From Acidobacteriota bacterium (GTDB lineage Bacteria > Acidobacteriota > Terriglobia > Terriglobales > Acidobacteriaceae): a stretch of 47,609 nucleotides of DNA. The stretch lies in contig JAJYCQ010000010.1 of NCBI GenBank assembly GCA_021778315.1, positions 1-47,609 on the forward strand, read 5' to 3'. The translations under genes were made by a program, and so were the position numbers. Positions 1 to 8,733 of the stretch are shown one piece after another (the stretch's first letter is position 1; each line of letters starts with the position of its first letter). The notes under the pieces are model-generated. The model was not told the DNA's origin, did no database searches, and worked only from the letters and a program-made list of their open reading frames with translations.

Positions 1-113
1 AGGCGCGAACCAGGGAAGCTCTCGATCTCGTCCTGACAGAACGCCTTGCAGAGATCACTCCAGAAAACGCTCACGCATGGTTCAGACACAAAGAATGCAG
101 AGTATACCTATGA
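1..113 (+). mobile_element. 3' end of an IS630-type transposase gene (cut by window edge)
   Basis: An open frame entering from the left edge (first full codon at 3) encodes 36 residues and stops with TGA at 111-113. The residues include AEITPENAHAWFRHKEC, which resembles the extreme C-terminus of IS630-family transposases, where a segment like 'ITP.NA.AWFRHCGY' follows the DDE catalytic core. The catalytic part lies outside the window, so activity cannot be judged. It abuts a broken esterase gene immediately downstream, which fits an old insertion. The family call rests on one short recognisable segment. Confidence 0.5.
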
Positions 114-128
114 GAGAAATGCTCTAAT

Positions 129-466
129 AGAAAGTGCGAAAGATTCTGGCCACTACCCTTCTGCTCGCTAGTTCCTCGTAAAATCTGGAAGGAAAATCGG
201 ATTGTGCTCGATGCAGACACCTATGGTCGGTGGACTCGCGTGGTAGCGACGGCACAACACGCTGACTTCATCGACCTAAACGAAATCACCGCACGAAAAG
301 ACGATGCACTTGGAGCTTCAGCCGTCGAGCCTCTCTTTGGGGATGCCCATACTCATACAACCATGATCGGAGCCGTGATGAATGCGGAAGTGTCGTGGCT
401 GGGCTCAAAGCCCTGCATTATGATTCGTTGCCAAGGACTTCTCACGTAAAGGTAAAAAGATATTGA
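129..466 (+). pseudogene. rhamnogalacturonan acetylesterase-like (SGNH hydrolase) remnant, truncated and frameshifted
   Basis: Only the C-terminal third of a family-typical protein is left. The frame contains LVPRKIWKENRIV, FIDLNE and FGDAHTHTT; the last matches the block carrying the catalytic Asp and His (DxxH) of SGNH esterases such as rhamnogalacturonan acetylesterase (CE12). The N-terminal GDS nucleophile region is absent. Around 391-393 the frame breaks: after NAE the expected continuation VVAGLKALHYDS is read in another frame, which ends at TGA 464-466, while the original frame runs off to a stop at 447-449. An IS630-type transposase end lies directly upstream. The gene is non-functional and presumably once removed acetyl groups from pectin side chains. 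The left boundary is approximate. Confidence 0.6.
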
Positions 467-515
467 AGTGCCGGACAAACTGACGTAGAGCGCTAGATAG
501 AAATTGCATCTCCAA

Positions 516-559
516 ATGGCTGAGATTGCCCCGCATACTGCACAGGCAATCTCAGCCAT
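516..559 (-). terminator. perfect 15-bp hairpin just after the RND gene
   Basis: The arms 516-530 and 545-559 are exact inverted repeats (ATGGCTGAGATTGCC and its complement) around a 14-nt loop. The hairpin begins 4 bp past the stop codon of the minus-strand RND gene. No clear T-run follows, so it may act as a transcript-end stabiliser instead of a textbook intrinsic terminator. Confidence 0.55.
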
Positions 560-563
560 CTGT

Positions 564-3500
564 TTAGTGAGAGCCTTCCGACTCTGCTTCTTTTCGGTGA
601 ATCAGGAGATAGGCGGTCGGCACAAGAAAGACAGTGACGATACCCGATACGGTCAGACCACCGAGGATGGATCTTGCCAATGGAGCATATTGCTCACTGC
701 CAGGTTCCAACGCCAGAGCCATAGGAATCAGGCCGAGAATTGTTGCAAGAGTGGTCATCAAAATAGGACGCAGACGAACCTTGCAGGCTTCAGAAAGAGC
801 TTCCTTGATGGGATGACCGAGAGCTCGGAGGCTGCCGACGAATTCGACGATCAAGATGCTGTCGGAGACCGCAATTCCGGTCATCATAATGACGCCCATC
901 AGCGACATGACATTGAGCGTGGTGCCTGTGACAAGCAGGAAAAGTACGACACCTGAGAGGCCCGGTGGAATGGCAAGAAGAATAATGAATGGATCCGAGA
1001 AGGAGGCGAACTGCGCCATCAGGATGAGATATACAAGCACGACGGCGAGCACGAGACCGATACCGAAGCTCTTGAACGATTCATGCATATCCGAGATAGC
1101 CCCGCCCATCGACACGGTGATCTGAGATGAATGGGGAAGGCTGCTGAGCACTTGGTTGACCTGACTGCTGACGTGACCGAGGTCCTCTTTCTTTGGCATC
1201 ACGTAGATGTCAAAACTGCGACGTAACTGATAGTGATCGACCTCCGTAGGCGTGTTGATCAGTTTTACAGAGGCGAGAGACTCTAGCGGGGTTGTCATGA
1301 GTGAACCCTTGGCCCGTAGAGGAATCTCCTTGAAGTCGCTGAGCGTTTTGATCTGATTTTCCGGGTATTGCACGCTTAGAAAGTAGTTGTTTCCAGTCTT
1401 CGGATCAACCCAGAAACTGGGCGCAATCATAGTGTCTGAGGTAAGTGCTGTGATGACACCGTTGATAGCAGATTGTGGGCTGATATTGAGCAGCGCAGCA
1501 TGCTCACGATTGATCGTCAATTCGAGACCGGGATATTCGAGATCCTGGGGAATGAGAACGTCGTTGACCGTGCTCAATGTCTTGACCTTTGCGGCGATAG
1601 ACTTGGCATAGGCGTAAGTCTTGTCGAGGTCGTTGCCACCGACACGAATATCGATTGGCGCCGGCTGCCCCTGATTTACTACGGAATCGACCAGTCCACC
1701 GGTTTGGAAGTAGGCATCTACATCAGGGAAATCAGTAGCGAACTTTTCGCGCACACGCTGCATGTAGACGAAGCTGCTGGTCTTATGCTCCTCCTTGAGG
1801 CTGACCTGAATGAAGGCGGTATTCATACTGGAATTGCTGGTGTAGATCGCGGATAGATCAGGTGTGACGCCAATGTTCGACACGATCATATTCATGTCTT
1901 CCGGTGCGACGATCTTTCGAATGTCGTTCTCCATCTTCGCTATGTACTCGTCGGACACCTCAATGCGGGTTCCAGGTGGAACCTTAACATTAATGATGAA
2001 TTGGCCCGGATCGGTGCGTGGGAAAAATGCAACCCCTAGAAAAGGGAAGAGGGAGAAGCTGAGTGTGACGAATGCTGCAAAGCAGCAGACGACAAGAACA
2101 GGACGCTCCAGACAGACAGCGATTGCTCGTTCATAGGCATGTTGCAGCCGCTCGAATAGCCGGTTGAAACCAATAACAATGCGCTGAAAAAGATTTGGAC
2201 GATGGACCTTCTGTTCTGCGATCACCGATTCGACCGCTGGTACGGCGGTTTCATCGGCACTATGTGAGGCATGTCCATGTCCAGGTGCAAGGCGGATAAA
2301 CTTGGCGCAAAAGAGCGGTACGACCGTCATTGCCACAATATACGAGGCAAATAATGCGAGCACGACAGCCAGGGCAAGTGCGGTGAACAGGTACTTGCTG
2401 ACTCCAGCAAGCATGATGACAGGGAAGAATACGATGCTGGTGCTACACGTTGCAGCGAGCACCGCAAGTTGGACTTCCTTGCCTCCATTTTCGGCCGCGG
2501 CTACAGGAGGCTCCCCCATCTCCATGTGTCGGAAAATATTCTCCAGCACCACGACGGAGTTGTCGATGAGGCGGGACAATGCGAGAGCAATGCCGCCCAG
2601 CACCATGGTATTAATCGTGCTTGCGCCGAGATTGAGTGCAATAAACGCGGTCAGGCAAGAGATGGGAATCGAGAGGAGGACGGAGATTGTCGCTCGAACA
2701 TTGCCAAGGAAGAGAAGAATCATCAGCGCGGTAAGACAGAGGCCGATGGTTCCTTCGTTGATCACGTTCTTGATTGCGATCTTGACGAAGACGGATTGAT
2801 CGAATACGACGGCCGTTTTGAGGGCTTTTGGAATGTCGAGCAGGTGTTTTACAGCTTCTCGAATGCCCTCAACAATTGTGATGGTATTCGAACCGCCTCC
2901 CTGCTTGAATACAGGAATATAGACGGAGTGCTGTCCGTCTACGCGGACAATGTTGTATTGGAGTTGTCCAGAATCGACGGCTTTTCCGACATCGCCAACG
3001 AAGACATTCTCGCCGATATGATCCTGCTTATCGGTCTTGATCGGCATCGCGTTGATCTCGTCGACGATCGGAATCTGGCTGTTAGCGTAGATGTTGTAGT
3101 CTTTAGATCCAATACGCACATCGCCGGCAGGAAGAATGAGATTCGATTCATTGACCGATCTGACGACGTCCATAACCGACAATTGGTGAGCCTCAAGCTT
3201 GATCGGATCGACGTAGATCTGGATCTGCCTGTACTTGCCGCCGTAAGGCTGTGGGACCGAGGCCCCGGGAACGTTGGCGATCTGGTTGCGGACTTCAAAC
3301 TGAGCTAAATCTTTGAGTTGGGTCTGATTCAGGCCCTGGCCCTCAAGCGTGACCAGGCATACGGGGAGATTGGACGCGTCGAACTTAAGCACCACTGGCG
3401 GCAGTGTTCCAGGCGGAAGACGTCGGAGGTTCGCCATGGCGAGGTTGGAGATATTGCTAACGGCAGCATTTGCGTCGGTACCAGGTTGAAAGTAGATCTT

Positions 3501-3767
3501 GATGAGGCTGACACCTGTGAGAGAGCGCGACTCGATATGACTGATGCCGCTTCCTAAGGTGAAGAAGCGCTCATAGCTGTCCGTGATGTCGGCCTCAATC
3601 TGTTCGGGCGGCATACCTGAATAAAAGGTTGCAACGACGACAACAGGGATATTGATCTCAGGAAACAGATCAACCGGCATCCGAGTGACGGTCGCTGTAC
3701 CGACGACGATCACCATCAGACAGAACATCAGAATAAAAAACGGATATTTGATTGCAAACGTAGACAT
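564..3767 (-). CDS. RND-family efflux pump inner-membrane permease (AcrB/MexB-like)
   Basis: 1067 residues, the usual length for a hydrophobe/amphiphile RND permease, which exports small molecules across the envelope using the proton gradient. The N-terminus (MSTFAIKYPFFILMF) is the first membrane helix, followed by porter-domain blocks (MPVDLFPEINIP, PGTDANAA), helices around 325-490, a second porter domain and a final helix cluster. The TM4 motif reads LIDNSVVV, with Asp402 kept and the second Asp replaced by Asn403. The TM10 block GIAVSDSILIVEF (about 964-976) has no Lys where AcrB has Lys940. The central cytoplasmic loop (about 496-530) is His-rich. No membrane-fusion or TolC gene is adjacent. 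AGGTGAG before the ATG is a good ribosome site. The exported substrate is unknown. Confidence 0.93.
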   Translation of the reverse strand: MSTFAIKYPFFILMFCLMVIVVGTATVTRMPVDLFPEINIPVVVVATFYSGMPPEQIEADITDSYERFFTLGSGISHIESRSLTGVSLIKIYFQPGTDANAAVSNISNLAMANLRRLPPGTLPPVVLKFDASNLPVCLVTLEGQGLNQTQLKDLAQFEVRNQIANVPGASVPQPYGGKYRQIQIYVDPIKLEAHQLSVMDVVRSVNESNLILPAGDVRIGSKDYNIYANSQIPIVDEINAMPIKTDKQDHIGENVFVGDVGKAVDSGQLQYNIVRVDGQHSVYIPVFKQGGGSNTITIVEGIREAVKHLLDIPKALKTAVVFDQSVFVKIAIKNVINEGTIGLCLTALMILLFLGNVRATISVLLSIPISCLTAFIALNLGASTINTMVLGGIALALSRLIDNSVVVLENIFRHMEMGEPPVAAAENGGKEVQLAVLAATCSTSIVFFPVIMLAGVSKYLFTALALAVVLALFASYIVAMTVVPLFCAKFIRLAPGHGHASHSADETAVPAVESVIAEQKVHRPNLFQRIVIGFNRLFERLQHAYERAIAVCLERPVLVVCCFAAFVTLSFSLFPFLGVAFFPRTDPGQFIINVKVPPGTRIEVSDEYIAKMENDIRKIVAPEDMNMIVSNIGVTPDLSAIYTSNSSMNTAFIQVSLKEEHKTSSFVYMQRVREKFATDFPDVDAYFQTGGLVDSVVNQGQPAPIDIRVGGNDLDKTYAYAKSIAAKVKTLSTVNDVLIPQDLEYPGLELTINREHAALLNISPQSAINGVITALTSDTMIAPSFWVDPKTGNNYFLSVQYPENQIKTLSDFKEIPLRAKGSLMTTPLESLASVKLINTPTEVDHYQLRRSFDIYVMPKKEDLGHVSSQVNQVLSSLPHSSQITVSMGGAISDMHESFKSFGIGLVLAVVLVYLILMAQFASFSDPFIILLAIPPGLSGVVLFLLVTGTTLNVMSLMGVIMMTGIAVSDSILIVEFVGSLRALGHPIKEALSEACKVRLRPILMTTLATILGLIPMALALEPGSEQYAPLARSILGGLTVSGIVTVFLVPTAYLLIHRKEAESEGSH

Positions 3768-3952
3768 TAGTCACTCACCTCTGATTCACCAGTCTCTTGT
3801 AGTGCTGGGCAGGTCACGAAATCGCTGGTGGAATGCACCGCCACAGAAATGTGTGGGGGCAGTGAAAGGGCCGTATCTTGATGAGTCGGTAAGAAGAAAA
3901 GCAGGAGAAGACACGCGTACGCTGTGATCTCAATCATTTGAATGCAGTCCAT
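3767..3952 (-). CDS. possible 61-residue membrane-anchored peptide overlapping the RND start
   Basis: From the ATG at 3952 (preceded by AAGGCGG) the frame encodes 61 residues. A hydrophobic stretch (MIEITAYACLLLLFFL) near the N-terminus could be a signal anchor. Its TAA shares one base with the RND start (TAATG), an arrangement typical of translational coupling. I recognise no family. It could be a real small partner or leader peptide of the pump, the tail of a decayed gene, or chance. The longer version from a TTG at 4021 has no supporting ribosome site. Confidence 0.3.
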   Translation of the reverse strand: MDCIQMIEITAYACLLLLFFLPTHQDTALSLPPHISVAVHSTSDFVTCPALQETGESEVSD

Positions 3953-4228
3953 GAAACCGCCTTGATGAATGGCTCTGTAGTTTACGTAGCTATCAGTTCG
4001 ATCGCTGGCGATATTCGACAACGCATAAGCCTGGCTACATTGAGGGATATAGGTGACGTTTGGAAGACCGCAGTCTCAACGCCGGTGCCGCTCTGGCGAG
4101 TATCTCCCATTCCGAAGAGACTGAACGATATCCATATCGGTTTCCAGCTAATGTGCAGATGTATATCAAAGGTAGCCGTTGATACTCAGTCTTAGAATCT
4201 GCACTTGAACTCTCATCACGGGAAGAGG
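3953..4228. other. gene-poor stretch between the RND locus and the next small ORF
   Basis: About 276 bases with no ORF I can support on either strand. The base composition is lower in G+C than most of the window. It may contain the promoter of the RND gene, but no convincing -35/-10 pair was identified. Decayed coding sequence is possible; no recognisable protein fragment was seen in the frames examined. Confidence 0.35.
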
Positions 4229-4603
4229 CTAGATGAGAGTTGGAGGCGGGCGACGCATCTGGATGATACTTCGGGAGTTGCATCCGCAGGGTCTGTACAG
4301 GCGGCCATTGAGTTGGCGAAGTCTGAAGGAAGGGAAGGGGTTTTCAGAATCAGAGCCGCCAAAGGCGATCAAACTTGGTATTGCGGAGGACCCAACGGGA
4401 AACTCGACTGCTTTAATCGAAACGGCAAGCTGATCGGCACGCTCTTCCGTCTGCAGTTTGGTACCTGCAACAATAGAGCAAGATGGATGAATTTTGTATA
4501 CCGATACCTTTGCCTGCATTCCCCAGCTAAATACTGCGAAGGCGAGAAGAAGGAGGACGAATCGTGTAGCCAGCTTTGCTGCTGAACTTCGGTGTATCGG
4601 CAT
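4229..4603 (-). CDS. hypothetical secreted protein, 124 aa
   Basis: The ATG at 4603 is preceded by GGGAG four bases upstream, a convincing ribosome site. The first ~30 residues (MPIHRSSAAKLATRFVLLLLAFAVFSWG) have the charged n-region and hydrophobic core of a signal peptide. The rest has no domain I recognise and ends in an Arg/Pro-rich tail (MRRPPPTLI) that looks like out-of-frame translation, so the gene may be truncated or frameshifted near its 3' end. It lies 120 bp downstream of the sugar-transporter gene on the same strand and could share its transcript. No function is assigned. Confidence 0.4.
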   Translation of the reverse strand: MPIHRSSAAKLATRFVLLLLAFAVFSWGMQAKVSVYKIHPSCSIVAGTKLQTEERADQLAVSIKAVEFPVGSSAIPSLIAFGGSDSENPFPSFRLRQLNGRLYRPCGCNSRSIIQMRRPPPTLI

Positions 4604-4723
4604 TCGTCTCCCTTCTATACAACTGCTCTACTTATAATCTAACAAATCTAGTCGCGATGCTCCACGGTGAGTTGGAATTGCTCCAGTTGTCCCTTCATTA
4701 CCGGAGCATTCGTTGTATCGGTA

Positions 4724-6094
4724 TCAGATAACTCCAGGTGCTGAAACCACGCCGTGCCGACTGATTCGCGGTCCGATGAATGCGAAAATTGCGACAACAA
4801 CATACCCTAATGCCGGCAGCAGATATCCAAGAGCGATACTCCCGCTGAGACGTGCCACCCAACCCATGGCCGGAGGAAAGACGGCGCCGCCGACAATCGC
4901 CATCACGATGAGACTACCGCCCATCTTTGTGTCTTCGCCCAGACCTTTCACTCCCAGAGCGAAGATGGTGGGATACATCATAGACATGAAAAAGCTCGTG
5001 GCCAAAATGGCATAGGCTCCAATCATTCCAGGTCTGCCGATTACTACAGCCAGCAGGAACAGATTGATGAGCGCATAGCCTCCCATCATCACGCTTGGAG
5101 GGATATAGCGCATAAGGGCAGTGGAAACGACGCGTCCAACTGCCAGCGTGGCCAGGGTCGCGGTAAGAAAATACCCTGCGGTCCGTTCACTCGCCGTCGT
5201 GTAGGCGCGCATGTATGGAATGAGCGTGCTCCAGGTGCTGACCTGCGCTCCGACGTAGAAGAACTGCGTCACTACGGCAAACATCAGGTGAGGATTGCGC
5301 AATAACCTTGCGTAGCTCCCTTGCTGGCCGGGAGACCTGACGATCTTCACATCAGGTTGCGTTGTTTGGATGTCCAGGCTCGGCGGAAAACGCGTGCGAC
5401 CGATGACCGCGGCAAGGAGCAGAACTGCAATGCCGAGGCCAACATACGTAGGGACAACGCGCAGGATTTCATTGTGCAGATAGGCTGCATAGGTGCCTTG
5501 GGCTTGCATCGATGCCACCTGCGCTGGACTCTTCTCGATTCCTGAAAAGATGAACCACGTACCGATAAGTACGCCGGTGATCGTGCCCGGTGGATTGAAT
5601 GCCTGTGCGAAATTCAGCCGTTGTTCGGAGGTAGCTGGATCGCCAAACTGTGCGATCAAAGGATTTGCGGCTGTTTCGAGAATGGAAGATCCGCTGCCCA
5701 CAATGAACAGAGCGCATAAGAAGGGGGTGTAAAGACCTACGACGGCGGCCGGCCAGAAAAGTAAGGTGCCCAGGCCAAACACTATCAATCCGACCAATAA
5801 GCCAGCCTTATACCCAAACCGACGCATGAGGAGCGCCGATGGAATGGCCATGGTGCCATAGGCCAGAAAGACCGATGTCTGAACGAGTTGCGCTTGTAAG
5901 AGACTCAGGGAGAATGATTTACGGAATTGCTGTACCAGAATGTCGGTGAGATTGTTCGACATTCCCCAGAAGAAAAAGATGAGCGTCGTCAGGAGGAAGG
6001 GAAGCAGGTAGTTGCTGGGGAACATGGAAGGCCGAAGGCTTTGCCTTCCATGAGGAGCGCCTTCAATCGATCTTCCAGATGAGACAAGATGCAT
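4724..6094 (-). CDS. MFS sugar permease of the FucP family
   Basis: 456 residues with about twelve hydrophobic helices. The N-terminal block LIFFFWGMSNNLTDILVQQFRKSF matches the first helix and loop of the L-fucose/glucose/galactose:proton symporter family (FucP is about 440 residues), and the MRRFGYKAGLLVGL segment fits the following conserved loop. It should import a hexose or deoxyhexose with protons through the inner membrane. The ATG at 6094 has GGGGGA eight bases upstream. It lies 26 bp downstream of a zinc dehydrogenase gene on the same strand, so the two probably form a small sugar-use operon. The exact sugar cannot be read from the sequence. Confidence 0.85.
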   Translation of the reverse strand: MHLVSSGRSIEGAPHGRQSLRPSMFPSNYLLPFLLTTLIFFFWGMSNNLTDILVQQFRKSFSLSLLQAQLVQTSVFLAYGTMAIPSALLMRRFGYKAGLLVGLIVFGLGTLLFWPAAVVGLYTPFLCALFIVGSGSSILETAANPLIAQFGDPATSEQRLNFAQAFNPPGTITGVLIGTWFIFSGIEKSPAQVASMQAQGTYAAYLHNEILRVVPTYVGLGIAVLLLAAVIGRTRFPPSLDIQTTQPDVKIVRSPGQQGSYARLLRNPHLMFAVVTQFFYVGAQVSTWSTLIPYMRAYTTASERTAGYFLTATLATLAVGRVVSTALMRYIPPSVMMGGYALINLFLLAVVIGRPGMIGAYAILATSFFMSMMYPTIFALGVKGLGEDTKMGGSLIVMAIVGGAVFPPAMGWVARLSGSIALGYLLPALGYVVVAIFAFIGPRISRHGVVSAPGVI

Positions 6095-6120
6095 TCAAAT
6101 CCCCCACGAATTGTTAACAA

Positions 6121-7131
6121 TCACGCACTAAACTCTACCTGTATCTTTGTAAAACGTCCTGGGTGCTCGCTCCACTCGGAGAGAGTAGAGGCTGTCTGCT
6201 CAGGGGAGATGATGGCACTCACTGCGTCCTCGACGGGAAATCTGCCTGCTTCGAGCATCCGAATGACAGTTCGAAAGTCTTCGGGCAGTGCATTCCTGCT
6301 TCCTAGAATGTCGAGTTCTTTCTGCACAAATAGCCGTGTTTCGTAGGTGACAGGCTCCTTTGTGTACCCAATGTAGACAACCCGGCCGGTGAAGGCGACC
6401 TCTTCGACGGCAGCGCGGAAGGTGAGCGGCATGCCGATGGCCTCGATCATAACATCGGGGCCTTTGCCTTCGGTAATATCCTGAAGTGATACATGCAGAG
6501 TATTGTGCAGCGTATTGATTAGGAACGCGGCTCCTGCTTTTCGCGCTATCGCGAGCTTTGCGTCATCCATATCGATCGCAATCACTTTTGCTCCGCGAAA
6601 GGCGGCGTTGGCGATGGCACCAAGCCCTATTCCACCGCATCCGAACACCGCGACGGTGTCCTCCGCGGTGATACGGCCGCGTGCTGCGGCATGTGCGCCG
6701 ACGGTCAGGGGCTCGACAAGACAGAGCTCCTTCAGGGATAGATTCGCGGTGAAAATTCTGTTGCGAGGAACCGCAATATACTCCGTCATGGCTCCATCAC
6801 GTTGAACGCCCATGGTCTGGTTGCTCTGGCAGGCGTTGGACCGGCCTCGCAGGCAACTCGGGCAAACCCCGCACTCCGAGTAGGGCGAGATGGTGACGGC
6901 TGTGCCGGGAGGGAGGCCTTCTACTCCGTCCACGACCGTCGCCGCAACCTCATGGCCTGGGATCCTCGGGTAGGCGATCATGGCGTTAGCGCCACGAAAG
7001 GTCGAGAGGTCCGTGCCGCACAGGCCGACGAGGTTTACCCGCAGTAAAACGTCCTCTTTCCCAACTTCACGCAGGTGGGGAACCTCGACCACAGACGCAG
7101 TCTGGGGTGCCTGGATCTGAAATGCCTTCAC
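6121..7131 (-). CDS. zinc-dependent medium-chain dehydrogenase (sugar/polyol or aldonate type)
   Basis: 336 residues, the normal length for the MDR family. Catalytic zinc ligands are visible as Cys38 (GLCGTD) and His60-Glu61 (GHE). The structural zinc cluster is Cys87, Cys90, Cys93 and Cys101. The Rossmann motif is GCGGIG (164-169), and Asp187 at the end of the next strand favours NAD over NADP. The overall pattern resembles L-galactonate or sorbitol dehydrogenases (LgoD/YjjN-like). With the FucP-type permease gene 26 bp downstream it likely oxidises the imported sugar or its acid. Substrate assignment is inference only. Confidence 0.88.
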   Translation of the reverse strand: MKAFQIQAPQTASVVEVPHLREVGKEDVLLRVNLVGLCGTDLSTFRGANAMIAYPRIPGHEVAATVVDGVEGLPPGTAVTISPYSECGVCPSCLRGRSNACQSNQTMGVQRDGAMTEYIAVPRNRIFTANLSLKELCLVEPLTVGAHAAARGRITAEDTVAVFGCGGIGLGAIANAAFRGAKVIAIDMDDAKLAIARKAGAAFLINTLHNTLHVSLQDITEGKGPDVMIEAIGMPLTFRAAVEEVAFTGRVVYIGYTKEPVTYETRLFVQKELDILGSRNALPEDFRTVIRMLEAGRFPVEDAVSAIISPEQTASTLSEWSEHPGRFTKIQVEFSA

Positions 7132-7312
7132 GCTTCACCCCTGGATTCGCTTGTAAGGTTAACTGTAGCCATTATCTTGCTTCGTCACAGACGCTATGGG
7201 ATCGAGGATGGAGGTGTCAACCGCGCAGCGAGGTACACGACCGGTACTCTCATGGAGTCAGAGGCTTACGTTGATTTAGAGCTTCTGATTGGGGGGATCA
7301 CTGGGGGCTGTG

Positions 7313-7400
7313 TGGCGGAGAGACAGGGATTCGAACCCTGGATACCTTGCGGTATACACGCTTTCCAAGCGTGCGCCTTCAGCCACTCGGCCATCTCTCC
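7313..7400 (-). tRNA. tRNA-Ser (anticodon GGA)
   Basis: The minus strand reads as a full class II tRNA. The 7-bp acceptor stem is GGAGAGA/TCTCTCC with discriminator G and an encoded CCA at the 3' end (7313-7315). The D-loop region is GCCGAGTGGCTGAAGGC, the anticodon arm ACGCTTGGAAAGCGT places GGA at the anticodon, and there is a long variable arm (ATACC-GCAA-GGTAT) and a T arm CAGGGTTCGAATCCCTG. It decodes UCC/UCU serine codons. Its 3' end faces the lower-G+C block to the left, the side on which integrative elements usually insert. Confidence 0.97.
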
Positions 7401-7572
7401 GCTAGTAGGCACTAGCCAACTTTATGACTCTATCATATGGGTAATGTCTGATAACACATATTCTGTATAGTAAAGTCGTCGCGAGGGGGCAGGAGGTCTT
7501 CTTTGCAGAGATCTGCCACTTTTGCTGCTGCCCTGTGGCGATGATAACCTTCCCTAAGGTGAGGGTCAGGCC

Positions 7573-8733
7573 GTGAAGATCGTGATTGCTGCGGGTCGTC
7601 AGGCACACTATCGCTTAGCCGCGAACTCGCTGGTGCGGCGAGGAAACGATGTTTCCCTGCATAGCGCGACTCCTCGCAGCCGGCTGCGGGGGTTCGATCC
7701 GGTGGTGGAAAATCGGTGGGTTCCTGCTCCAGTGGCGATCTTCAGCGCCGTGACTCATACTCGTACTCCGCTGATTCTGGATGAGTTGGACTCGACGCTG
7801 TTCGACCGGTGGGCGGCTGCTACTATTGGTGATTGTGACCTGCTGCTGGGGGCGGCCTCGTCTAGCCTGGCTACTGGCCGAGCTGCGCAGCGCATGGGTG
7901 GGACATTTGTTCTGGATCGGGCTTGCCCGGATATACGCGTTCAGCAGCAGATGATGGTGGAAGAGGCGCGTAAGGTTGGGGGGATGTTCCGCACCAACTC
8001 GCCTTGGTTTATTGAGCGGCAGGTGGAAGAGTATGAGCAGGCAGACTTTATCCTCTGCCCGTCGGACTATAGCCGGCGGAGCTTCTCGGAGCACCTTCGC
8101 GCGAAGGTTGTGCTGGCTCCCCTCTATGGCTGCTCGGCGATGATGCCACGGCTGGTAAGGCCTTCAGAATCATCGTTTGTGCTGGGTGTTGTGGGGGGCG
8201 GACCGCTACGGAAGGGCTTTTTGTACCTTCTGCAGGCCTGGAAAGAGCTTGCATTGCCCGGGGCGGAGTTGAGGATTCGGACCAGCAATGAAATCTTCCA
8301 ATACCCGGTGTTGAGGCGGCTATTAAGTGAACTCCCTACTGTAAGTGTTGTAGATTATATTGCTGATATAAAGGACTTTTACGTTGAGTGCGATGCGTTC
8401 ATTCTGCCCAGTGTGGATGATGGGTTTGGGCTGGCGTTGATGGAGGCGATGGCGTGTGGGGTGCCATCGATTGCTACGCGCAACTGTGGAGCCTCTGAGC
8501 TGCTGGTTCCAGACCGAGATTGCCTTTTGATTGAGGCGTTTAGCGTGGATCAGATCAAGGAGGCTGTGTTGCGGCTCTATGATTCTCGGGACCTGCGCGA
8601 GCGGCTGGAGGCAAACGGTCCTGCTGCGGTGGCGGCGTTGCAGGAGGACGGGCTGGCGAGGCCGTACGAGGAAGGTATTGACCAGCTTTTTGCCGCAATC
8701 GAAGGGGCACAGCTATCTAGATCAGCAGTTTAG
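7573..8733 (+). CDS. GT4-type glycosyltransferase (GT-B fold)
   Basis: 386 residues starting at a GTG preceded by AAGGTGAGGG. The C-terminal half has the nucleotide-sugar-binding domain: a GGGPLRKGFLYLLQA block, then a DDGFGLALMEAMACGVPSIAT block, which is the GT4 E-x7-E region with Asp in place of the first Glu. The N-terminal half (acceptor domain) carries GGTFVLDRACPDIRVQQQ, also found in slightly different form in the paralogue at 9078. It would transfer a sugar from a nucleotide donor to a glycan or lipid acceptor at the cytoplasmic membrane face. Its last 4 bp overlap the convergent thiS gene. The sugar and acceptor are unknown. Confidence 0.88.
   Translation: MKIVIAAGRQAHYRLAANSLVRRGNDVSLHSATPRSRLRGFDPVVENRWVPAPVAIFSAVTHTRTPLILDELDSTLFDRWAAATIGDCDLLLGAASSSLATGRAAQRMGGTFVLDRACPDIRVQQQMMVEEARKVGGMFRTNSPWFIERQVEEYEQADFILCPSDYSRRSFSEHLRAKVVLAPLYGCSAMMPRLVRPSESSFVLGVVGGGPLRKGFLYLLQAWKELALPGAELRIRTSNEIFQYPVLRRLLSELPTVSVVDYIADIKDFYVECDAFILPSVDDGFGLALMEAMACGVPSIATRNCGASELLVPDRDCLLIEAFSVDQIKEAVLRLYDSRDLRERLEANGPAAVAALQEDGLARPYEEGIDQLFAAIEGAQLSRSAV

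Noticed and set aside
4205..4585. Plus-strand frame of 126 codons opposite the small secreted ORF
   Set aside because: No ribosome site and no recognisable motif; the minus-strand frame has both a ribosome site and a signal peptide.
7132..7312. Operator for the sugar operon around GGTTAACTGTAGCC
   Set aside because: The symmetry is limited to GTTAAC, too short to support a site.
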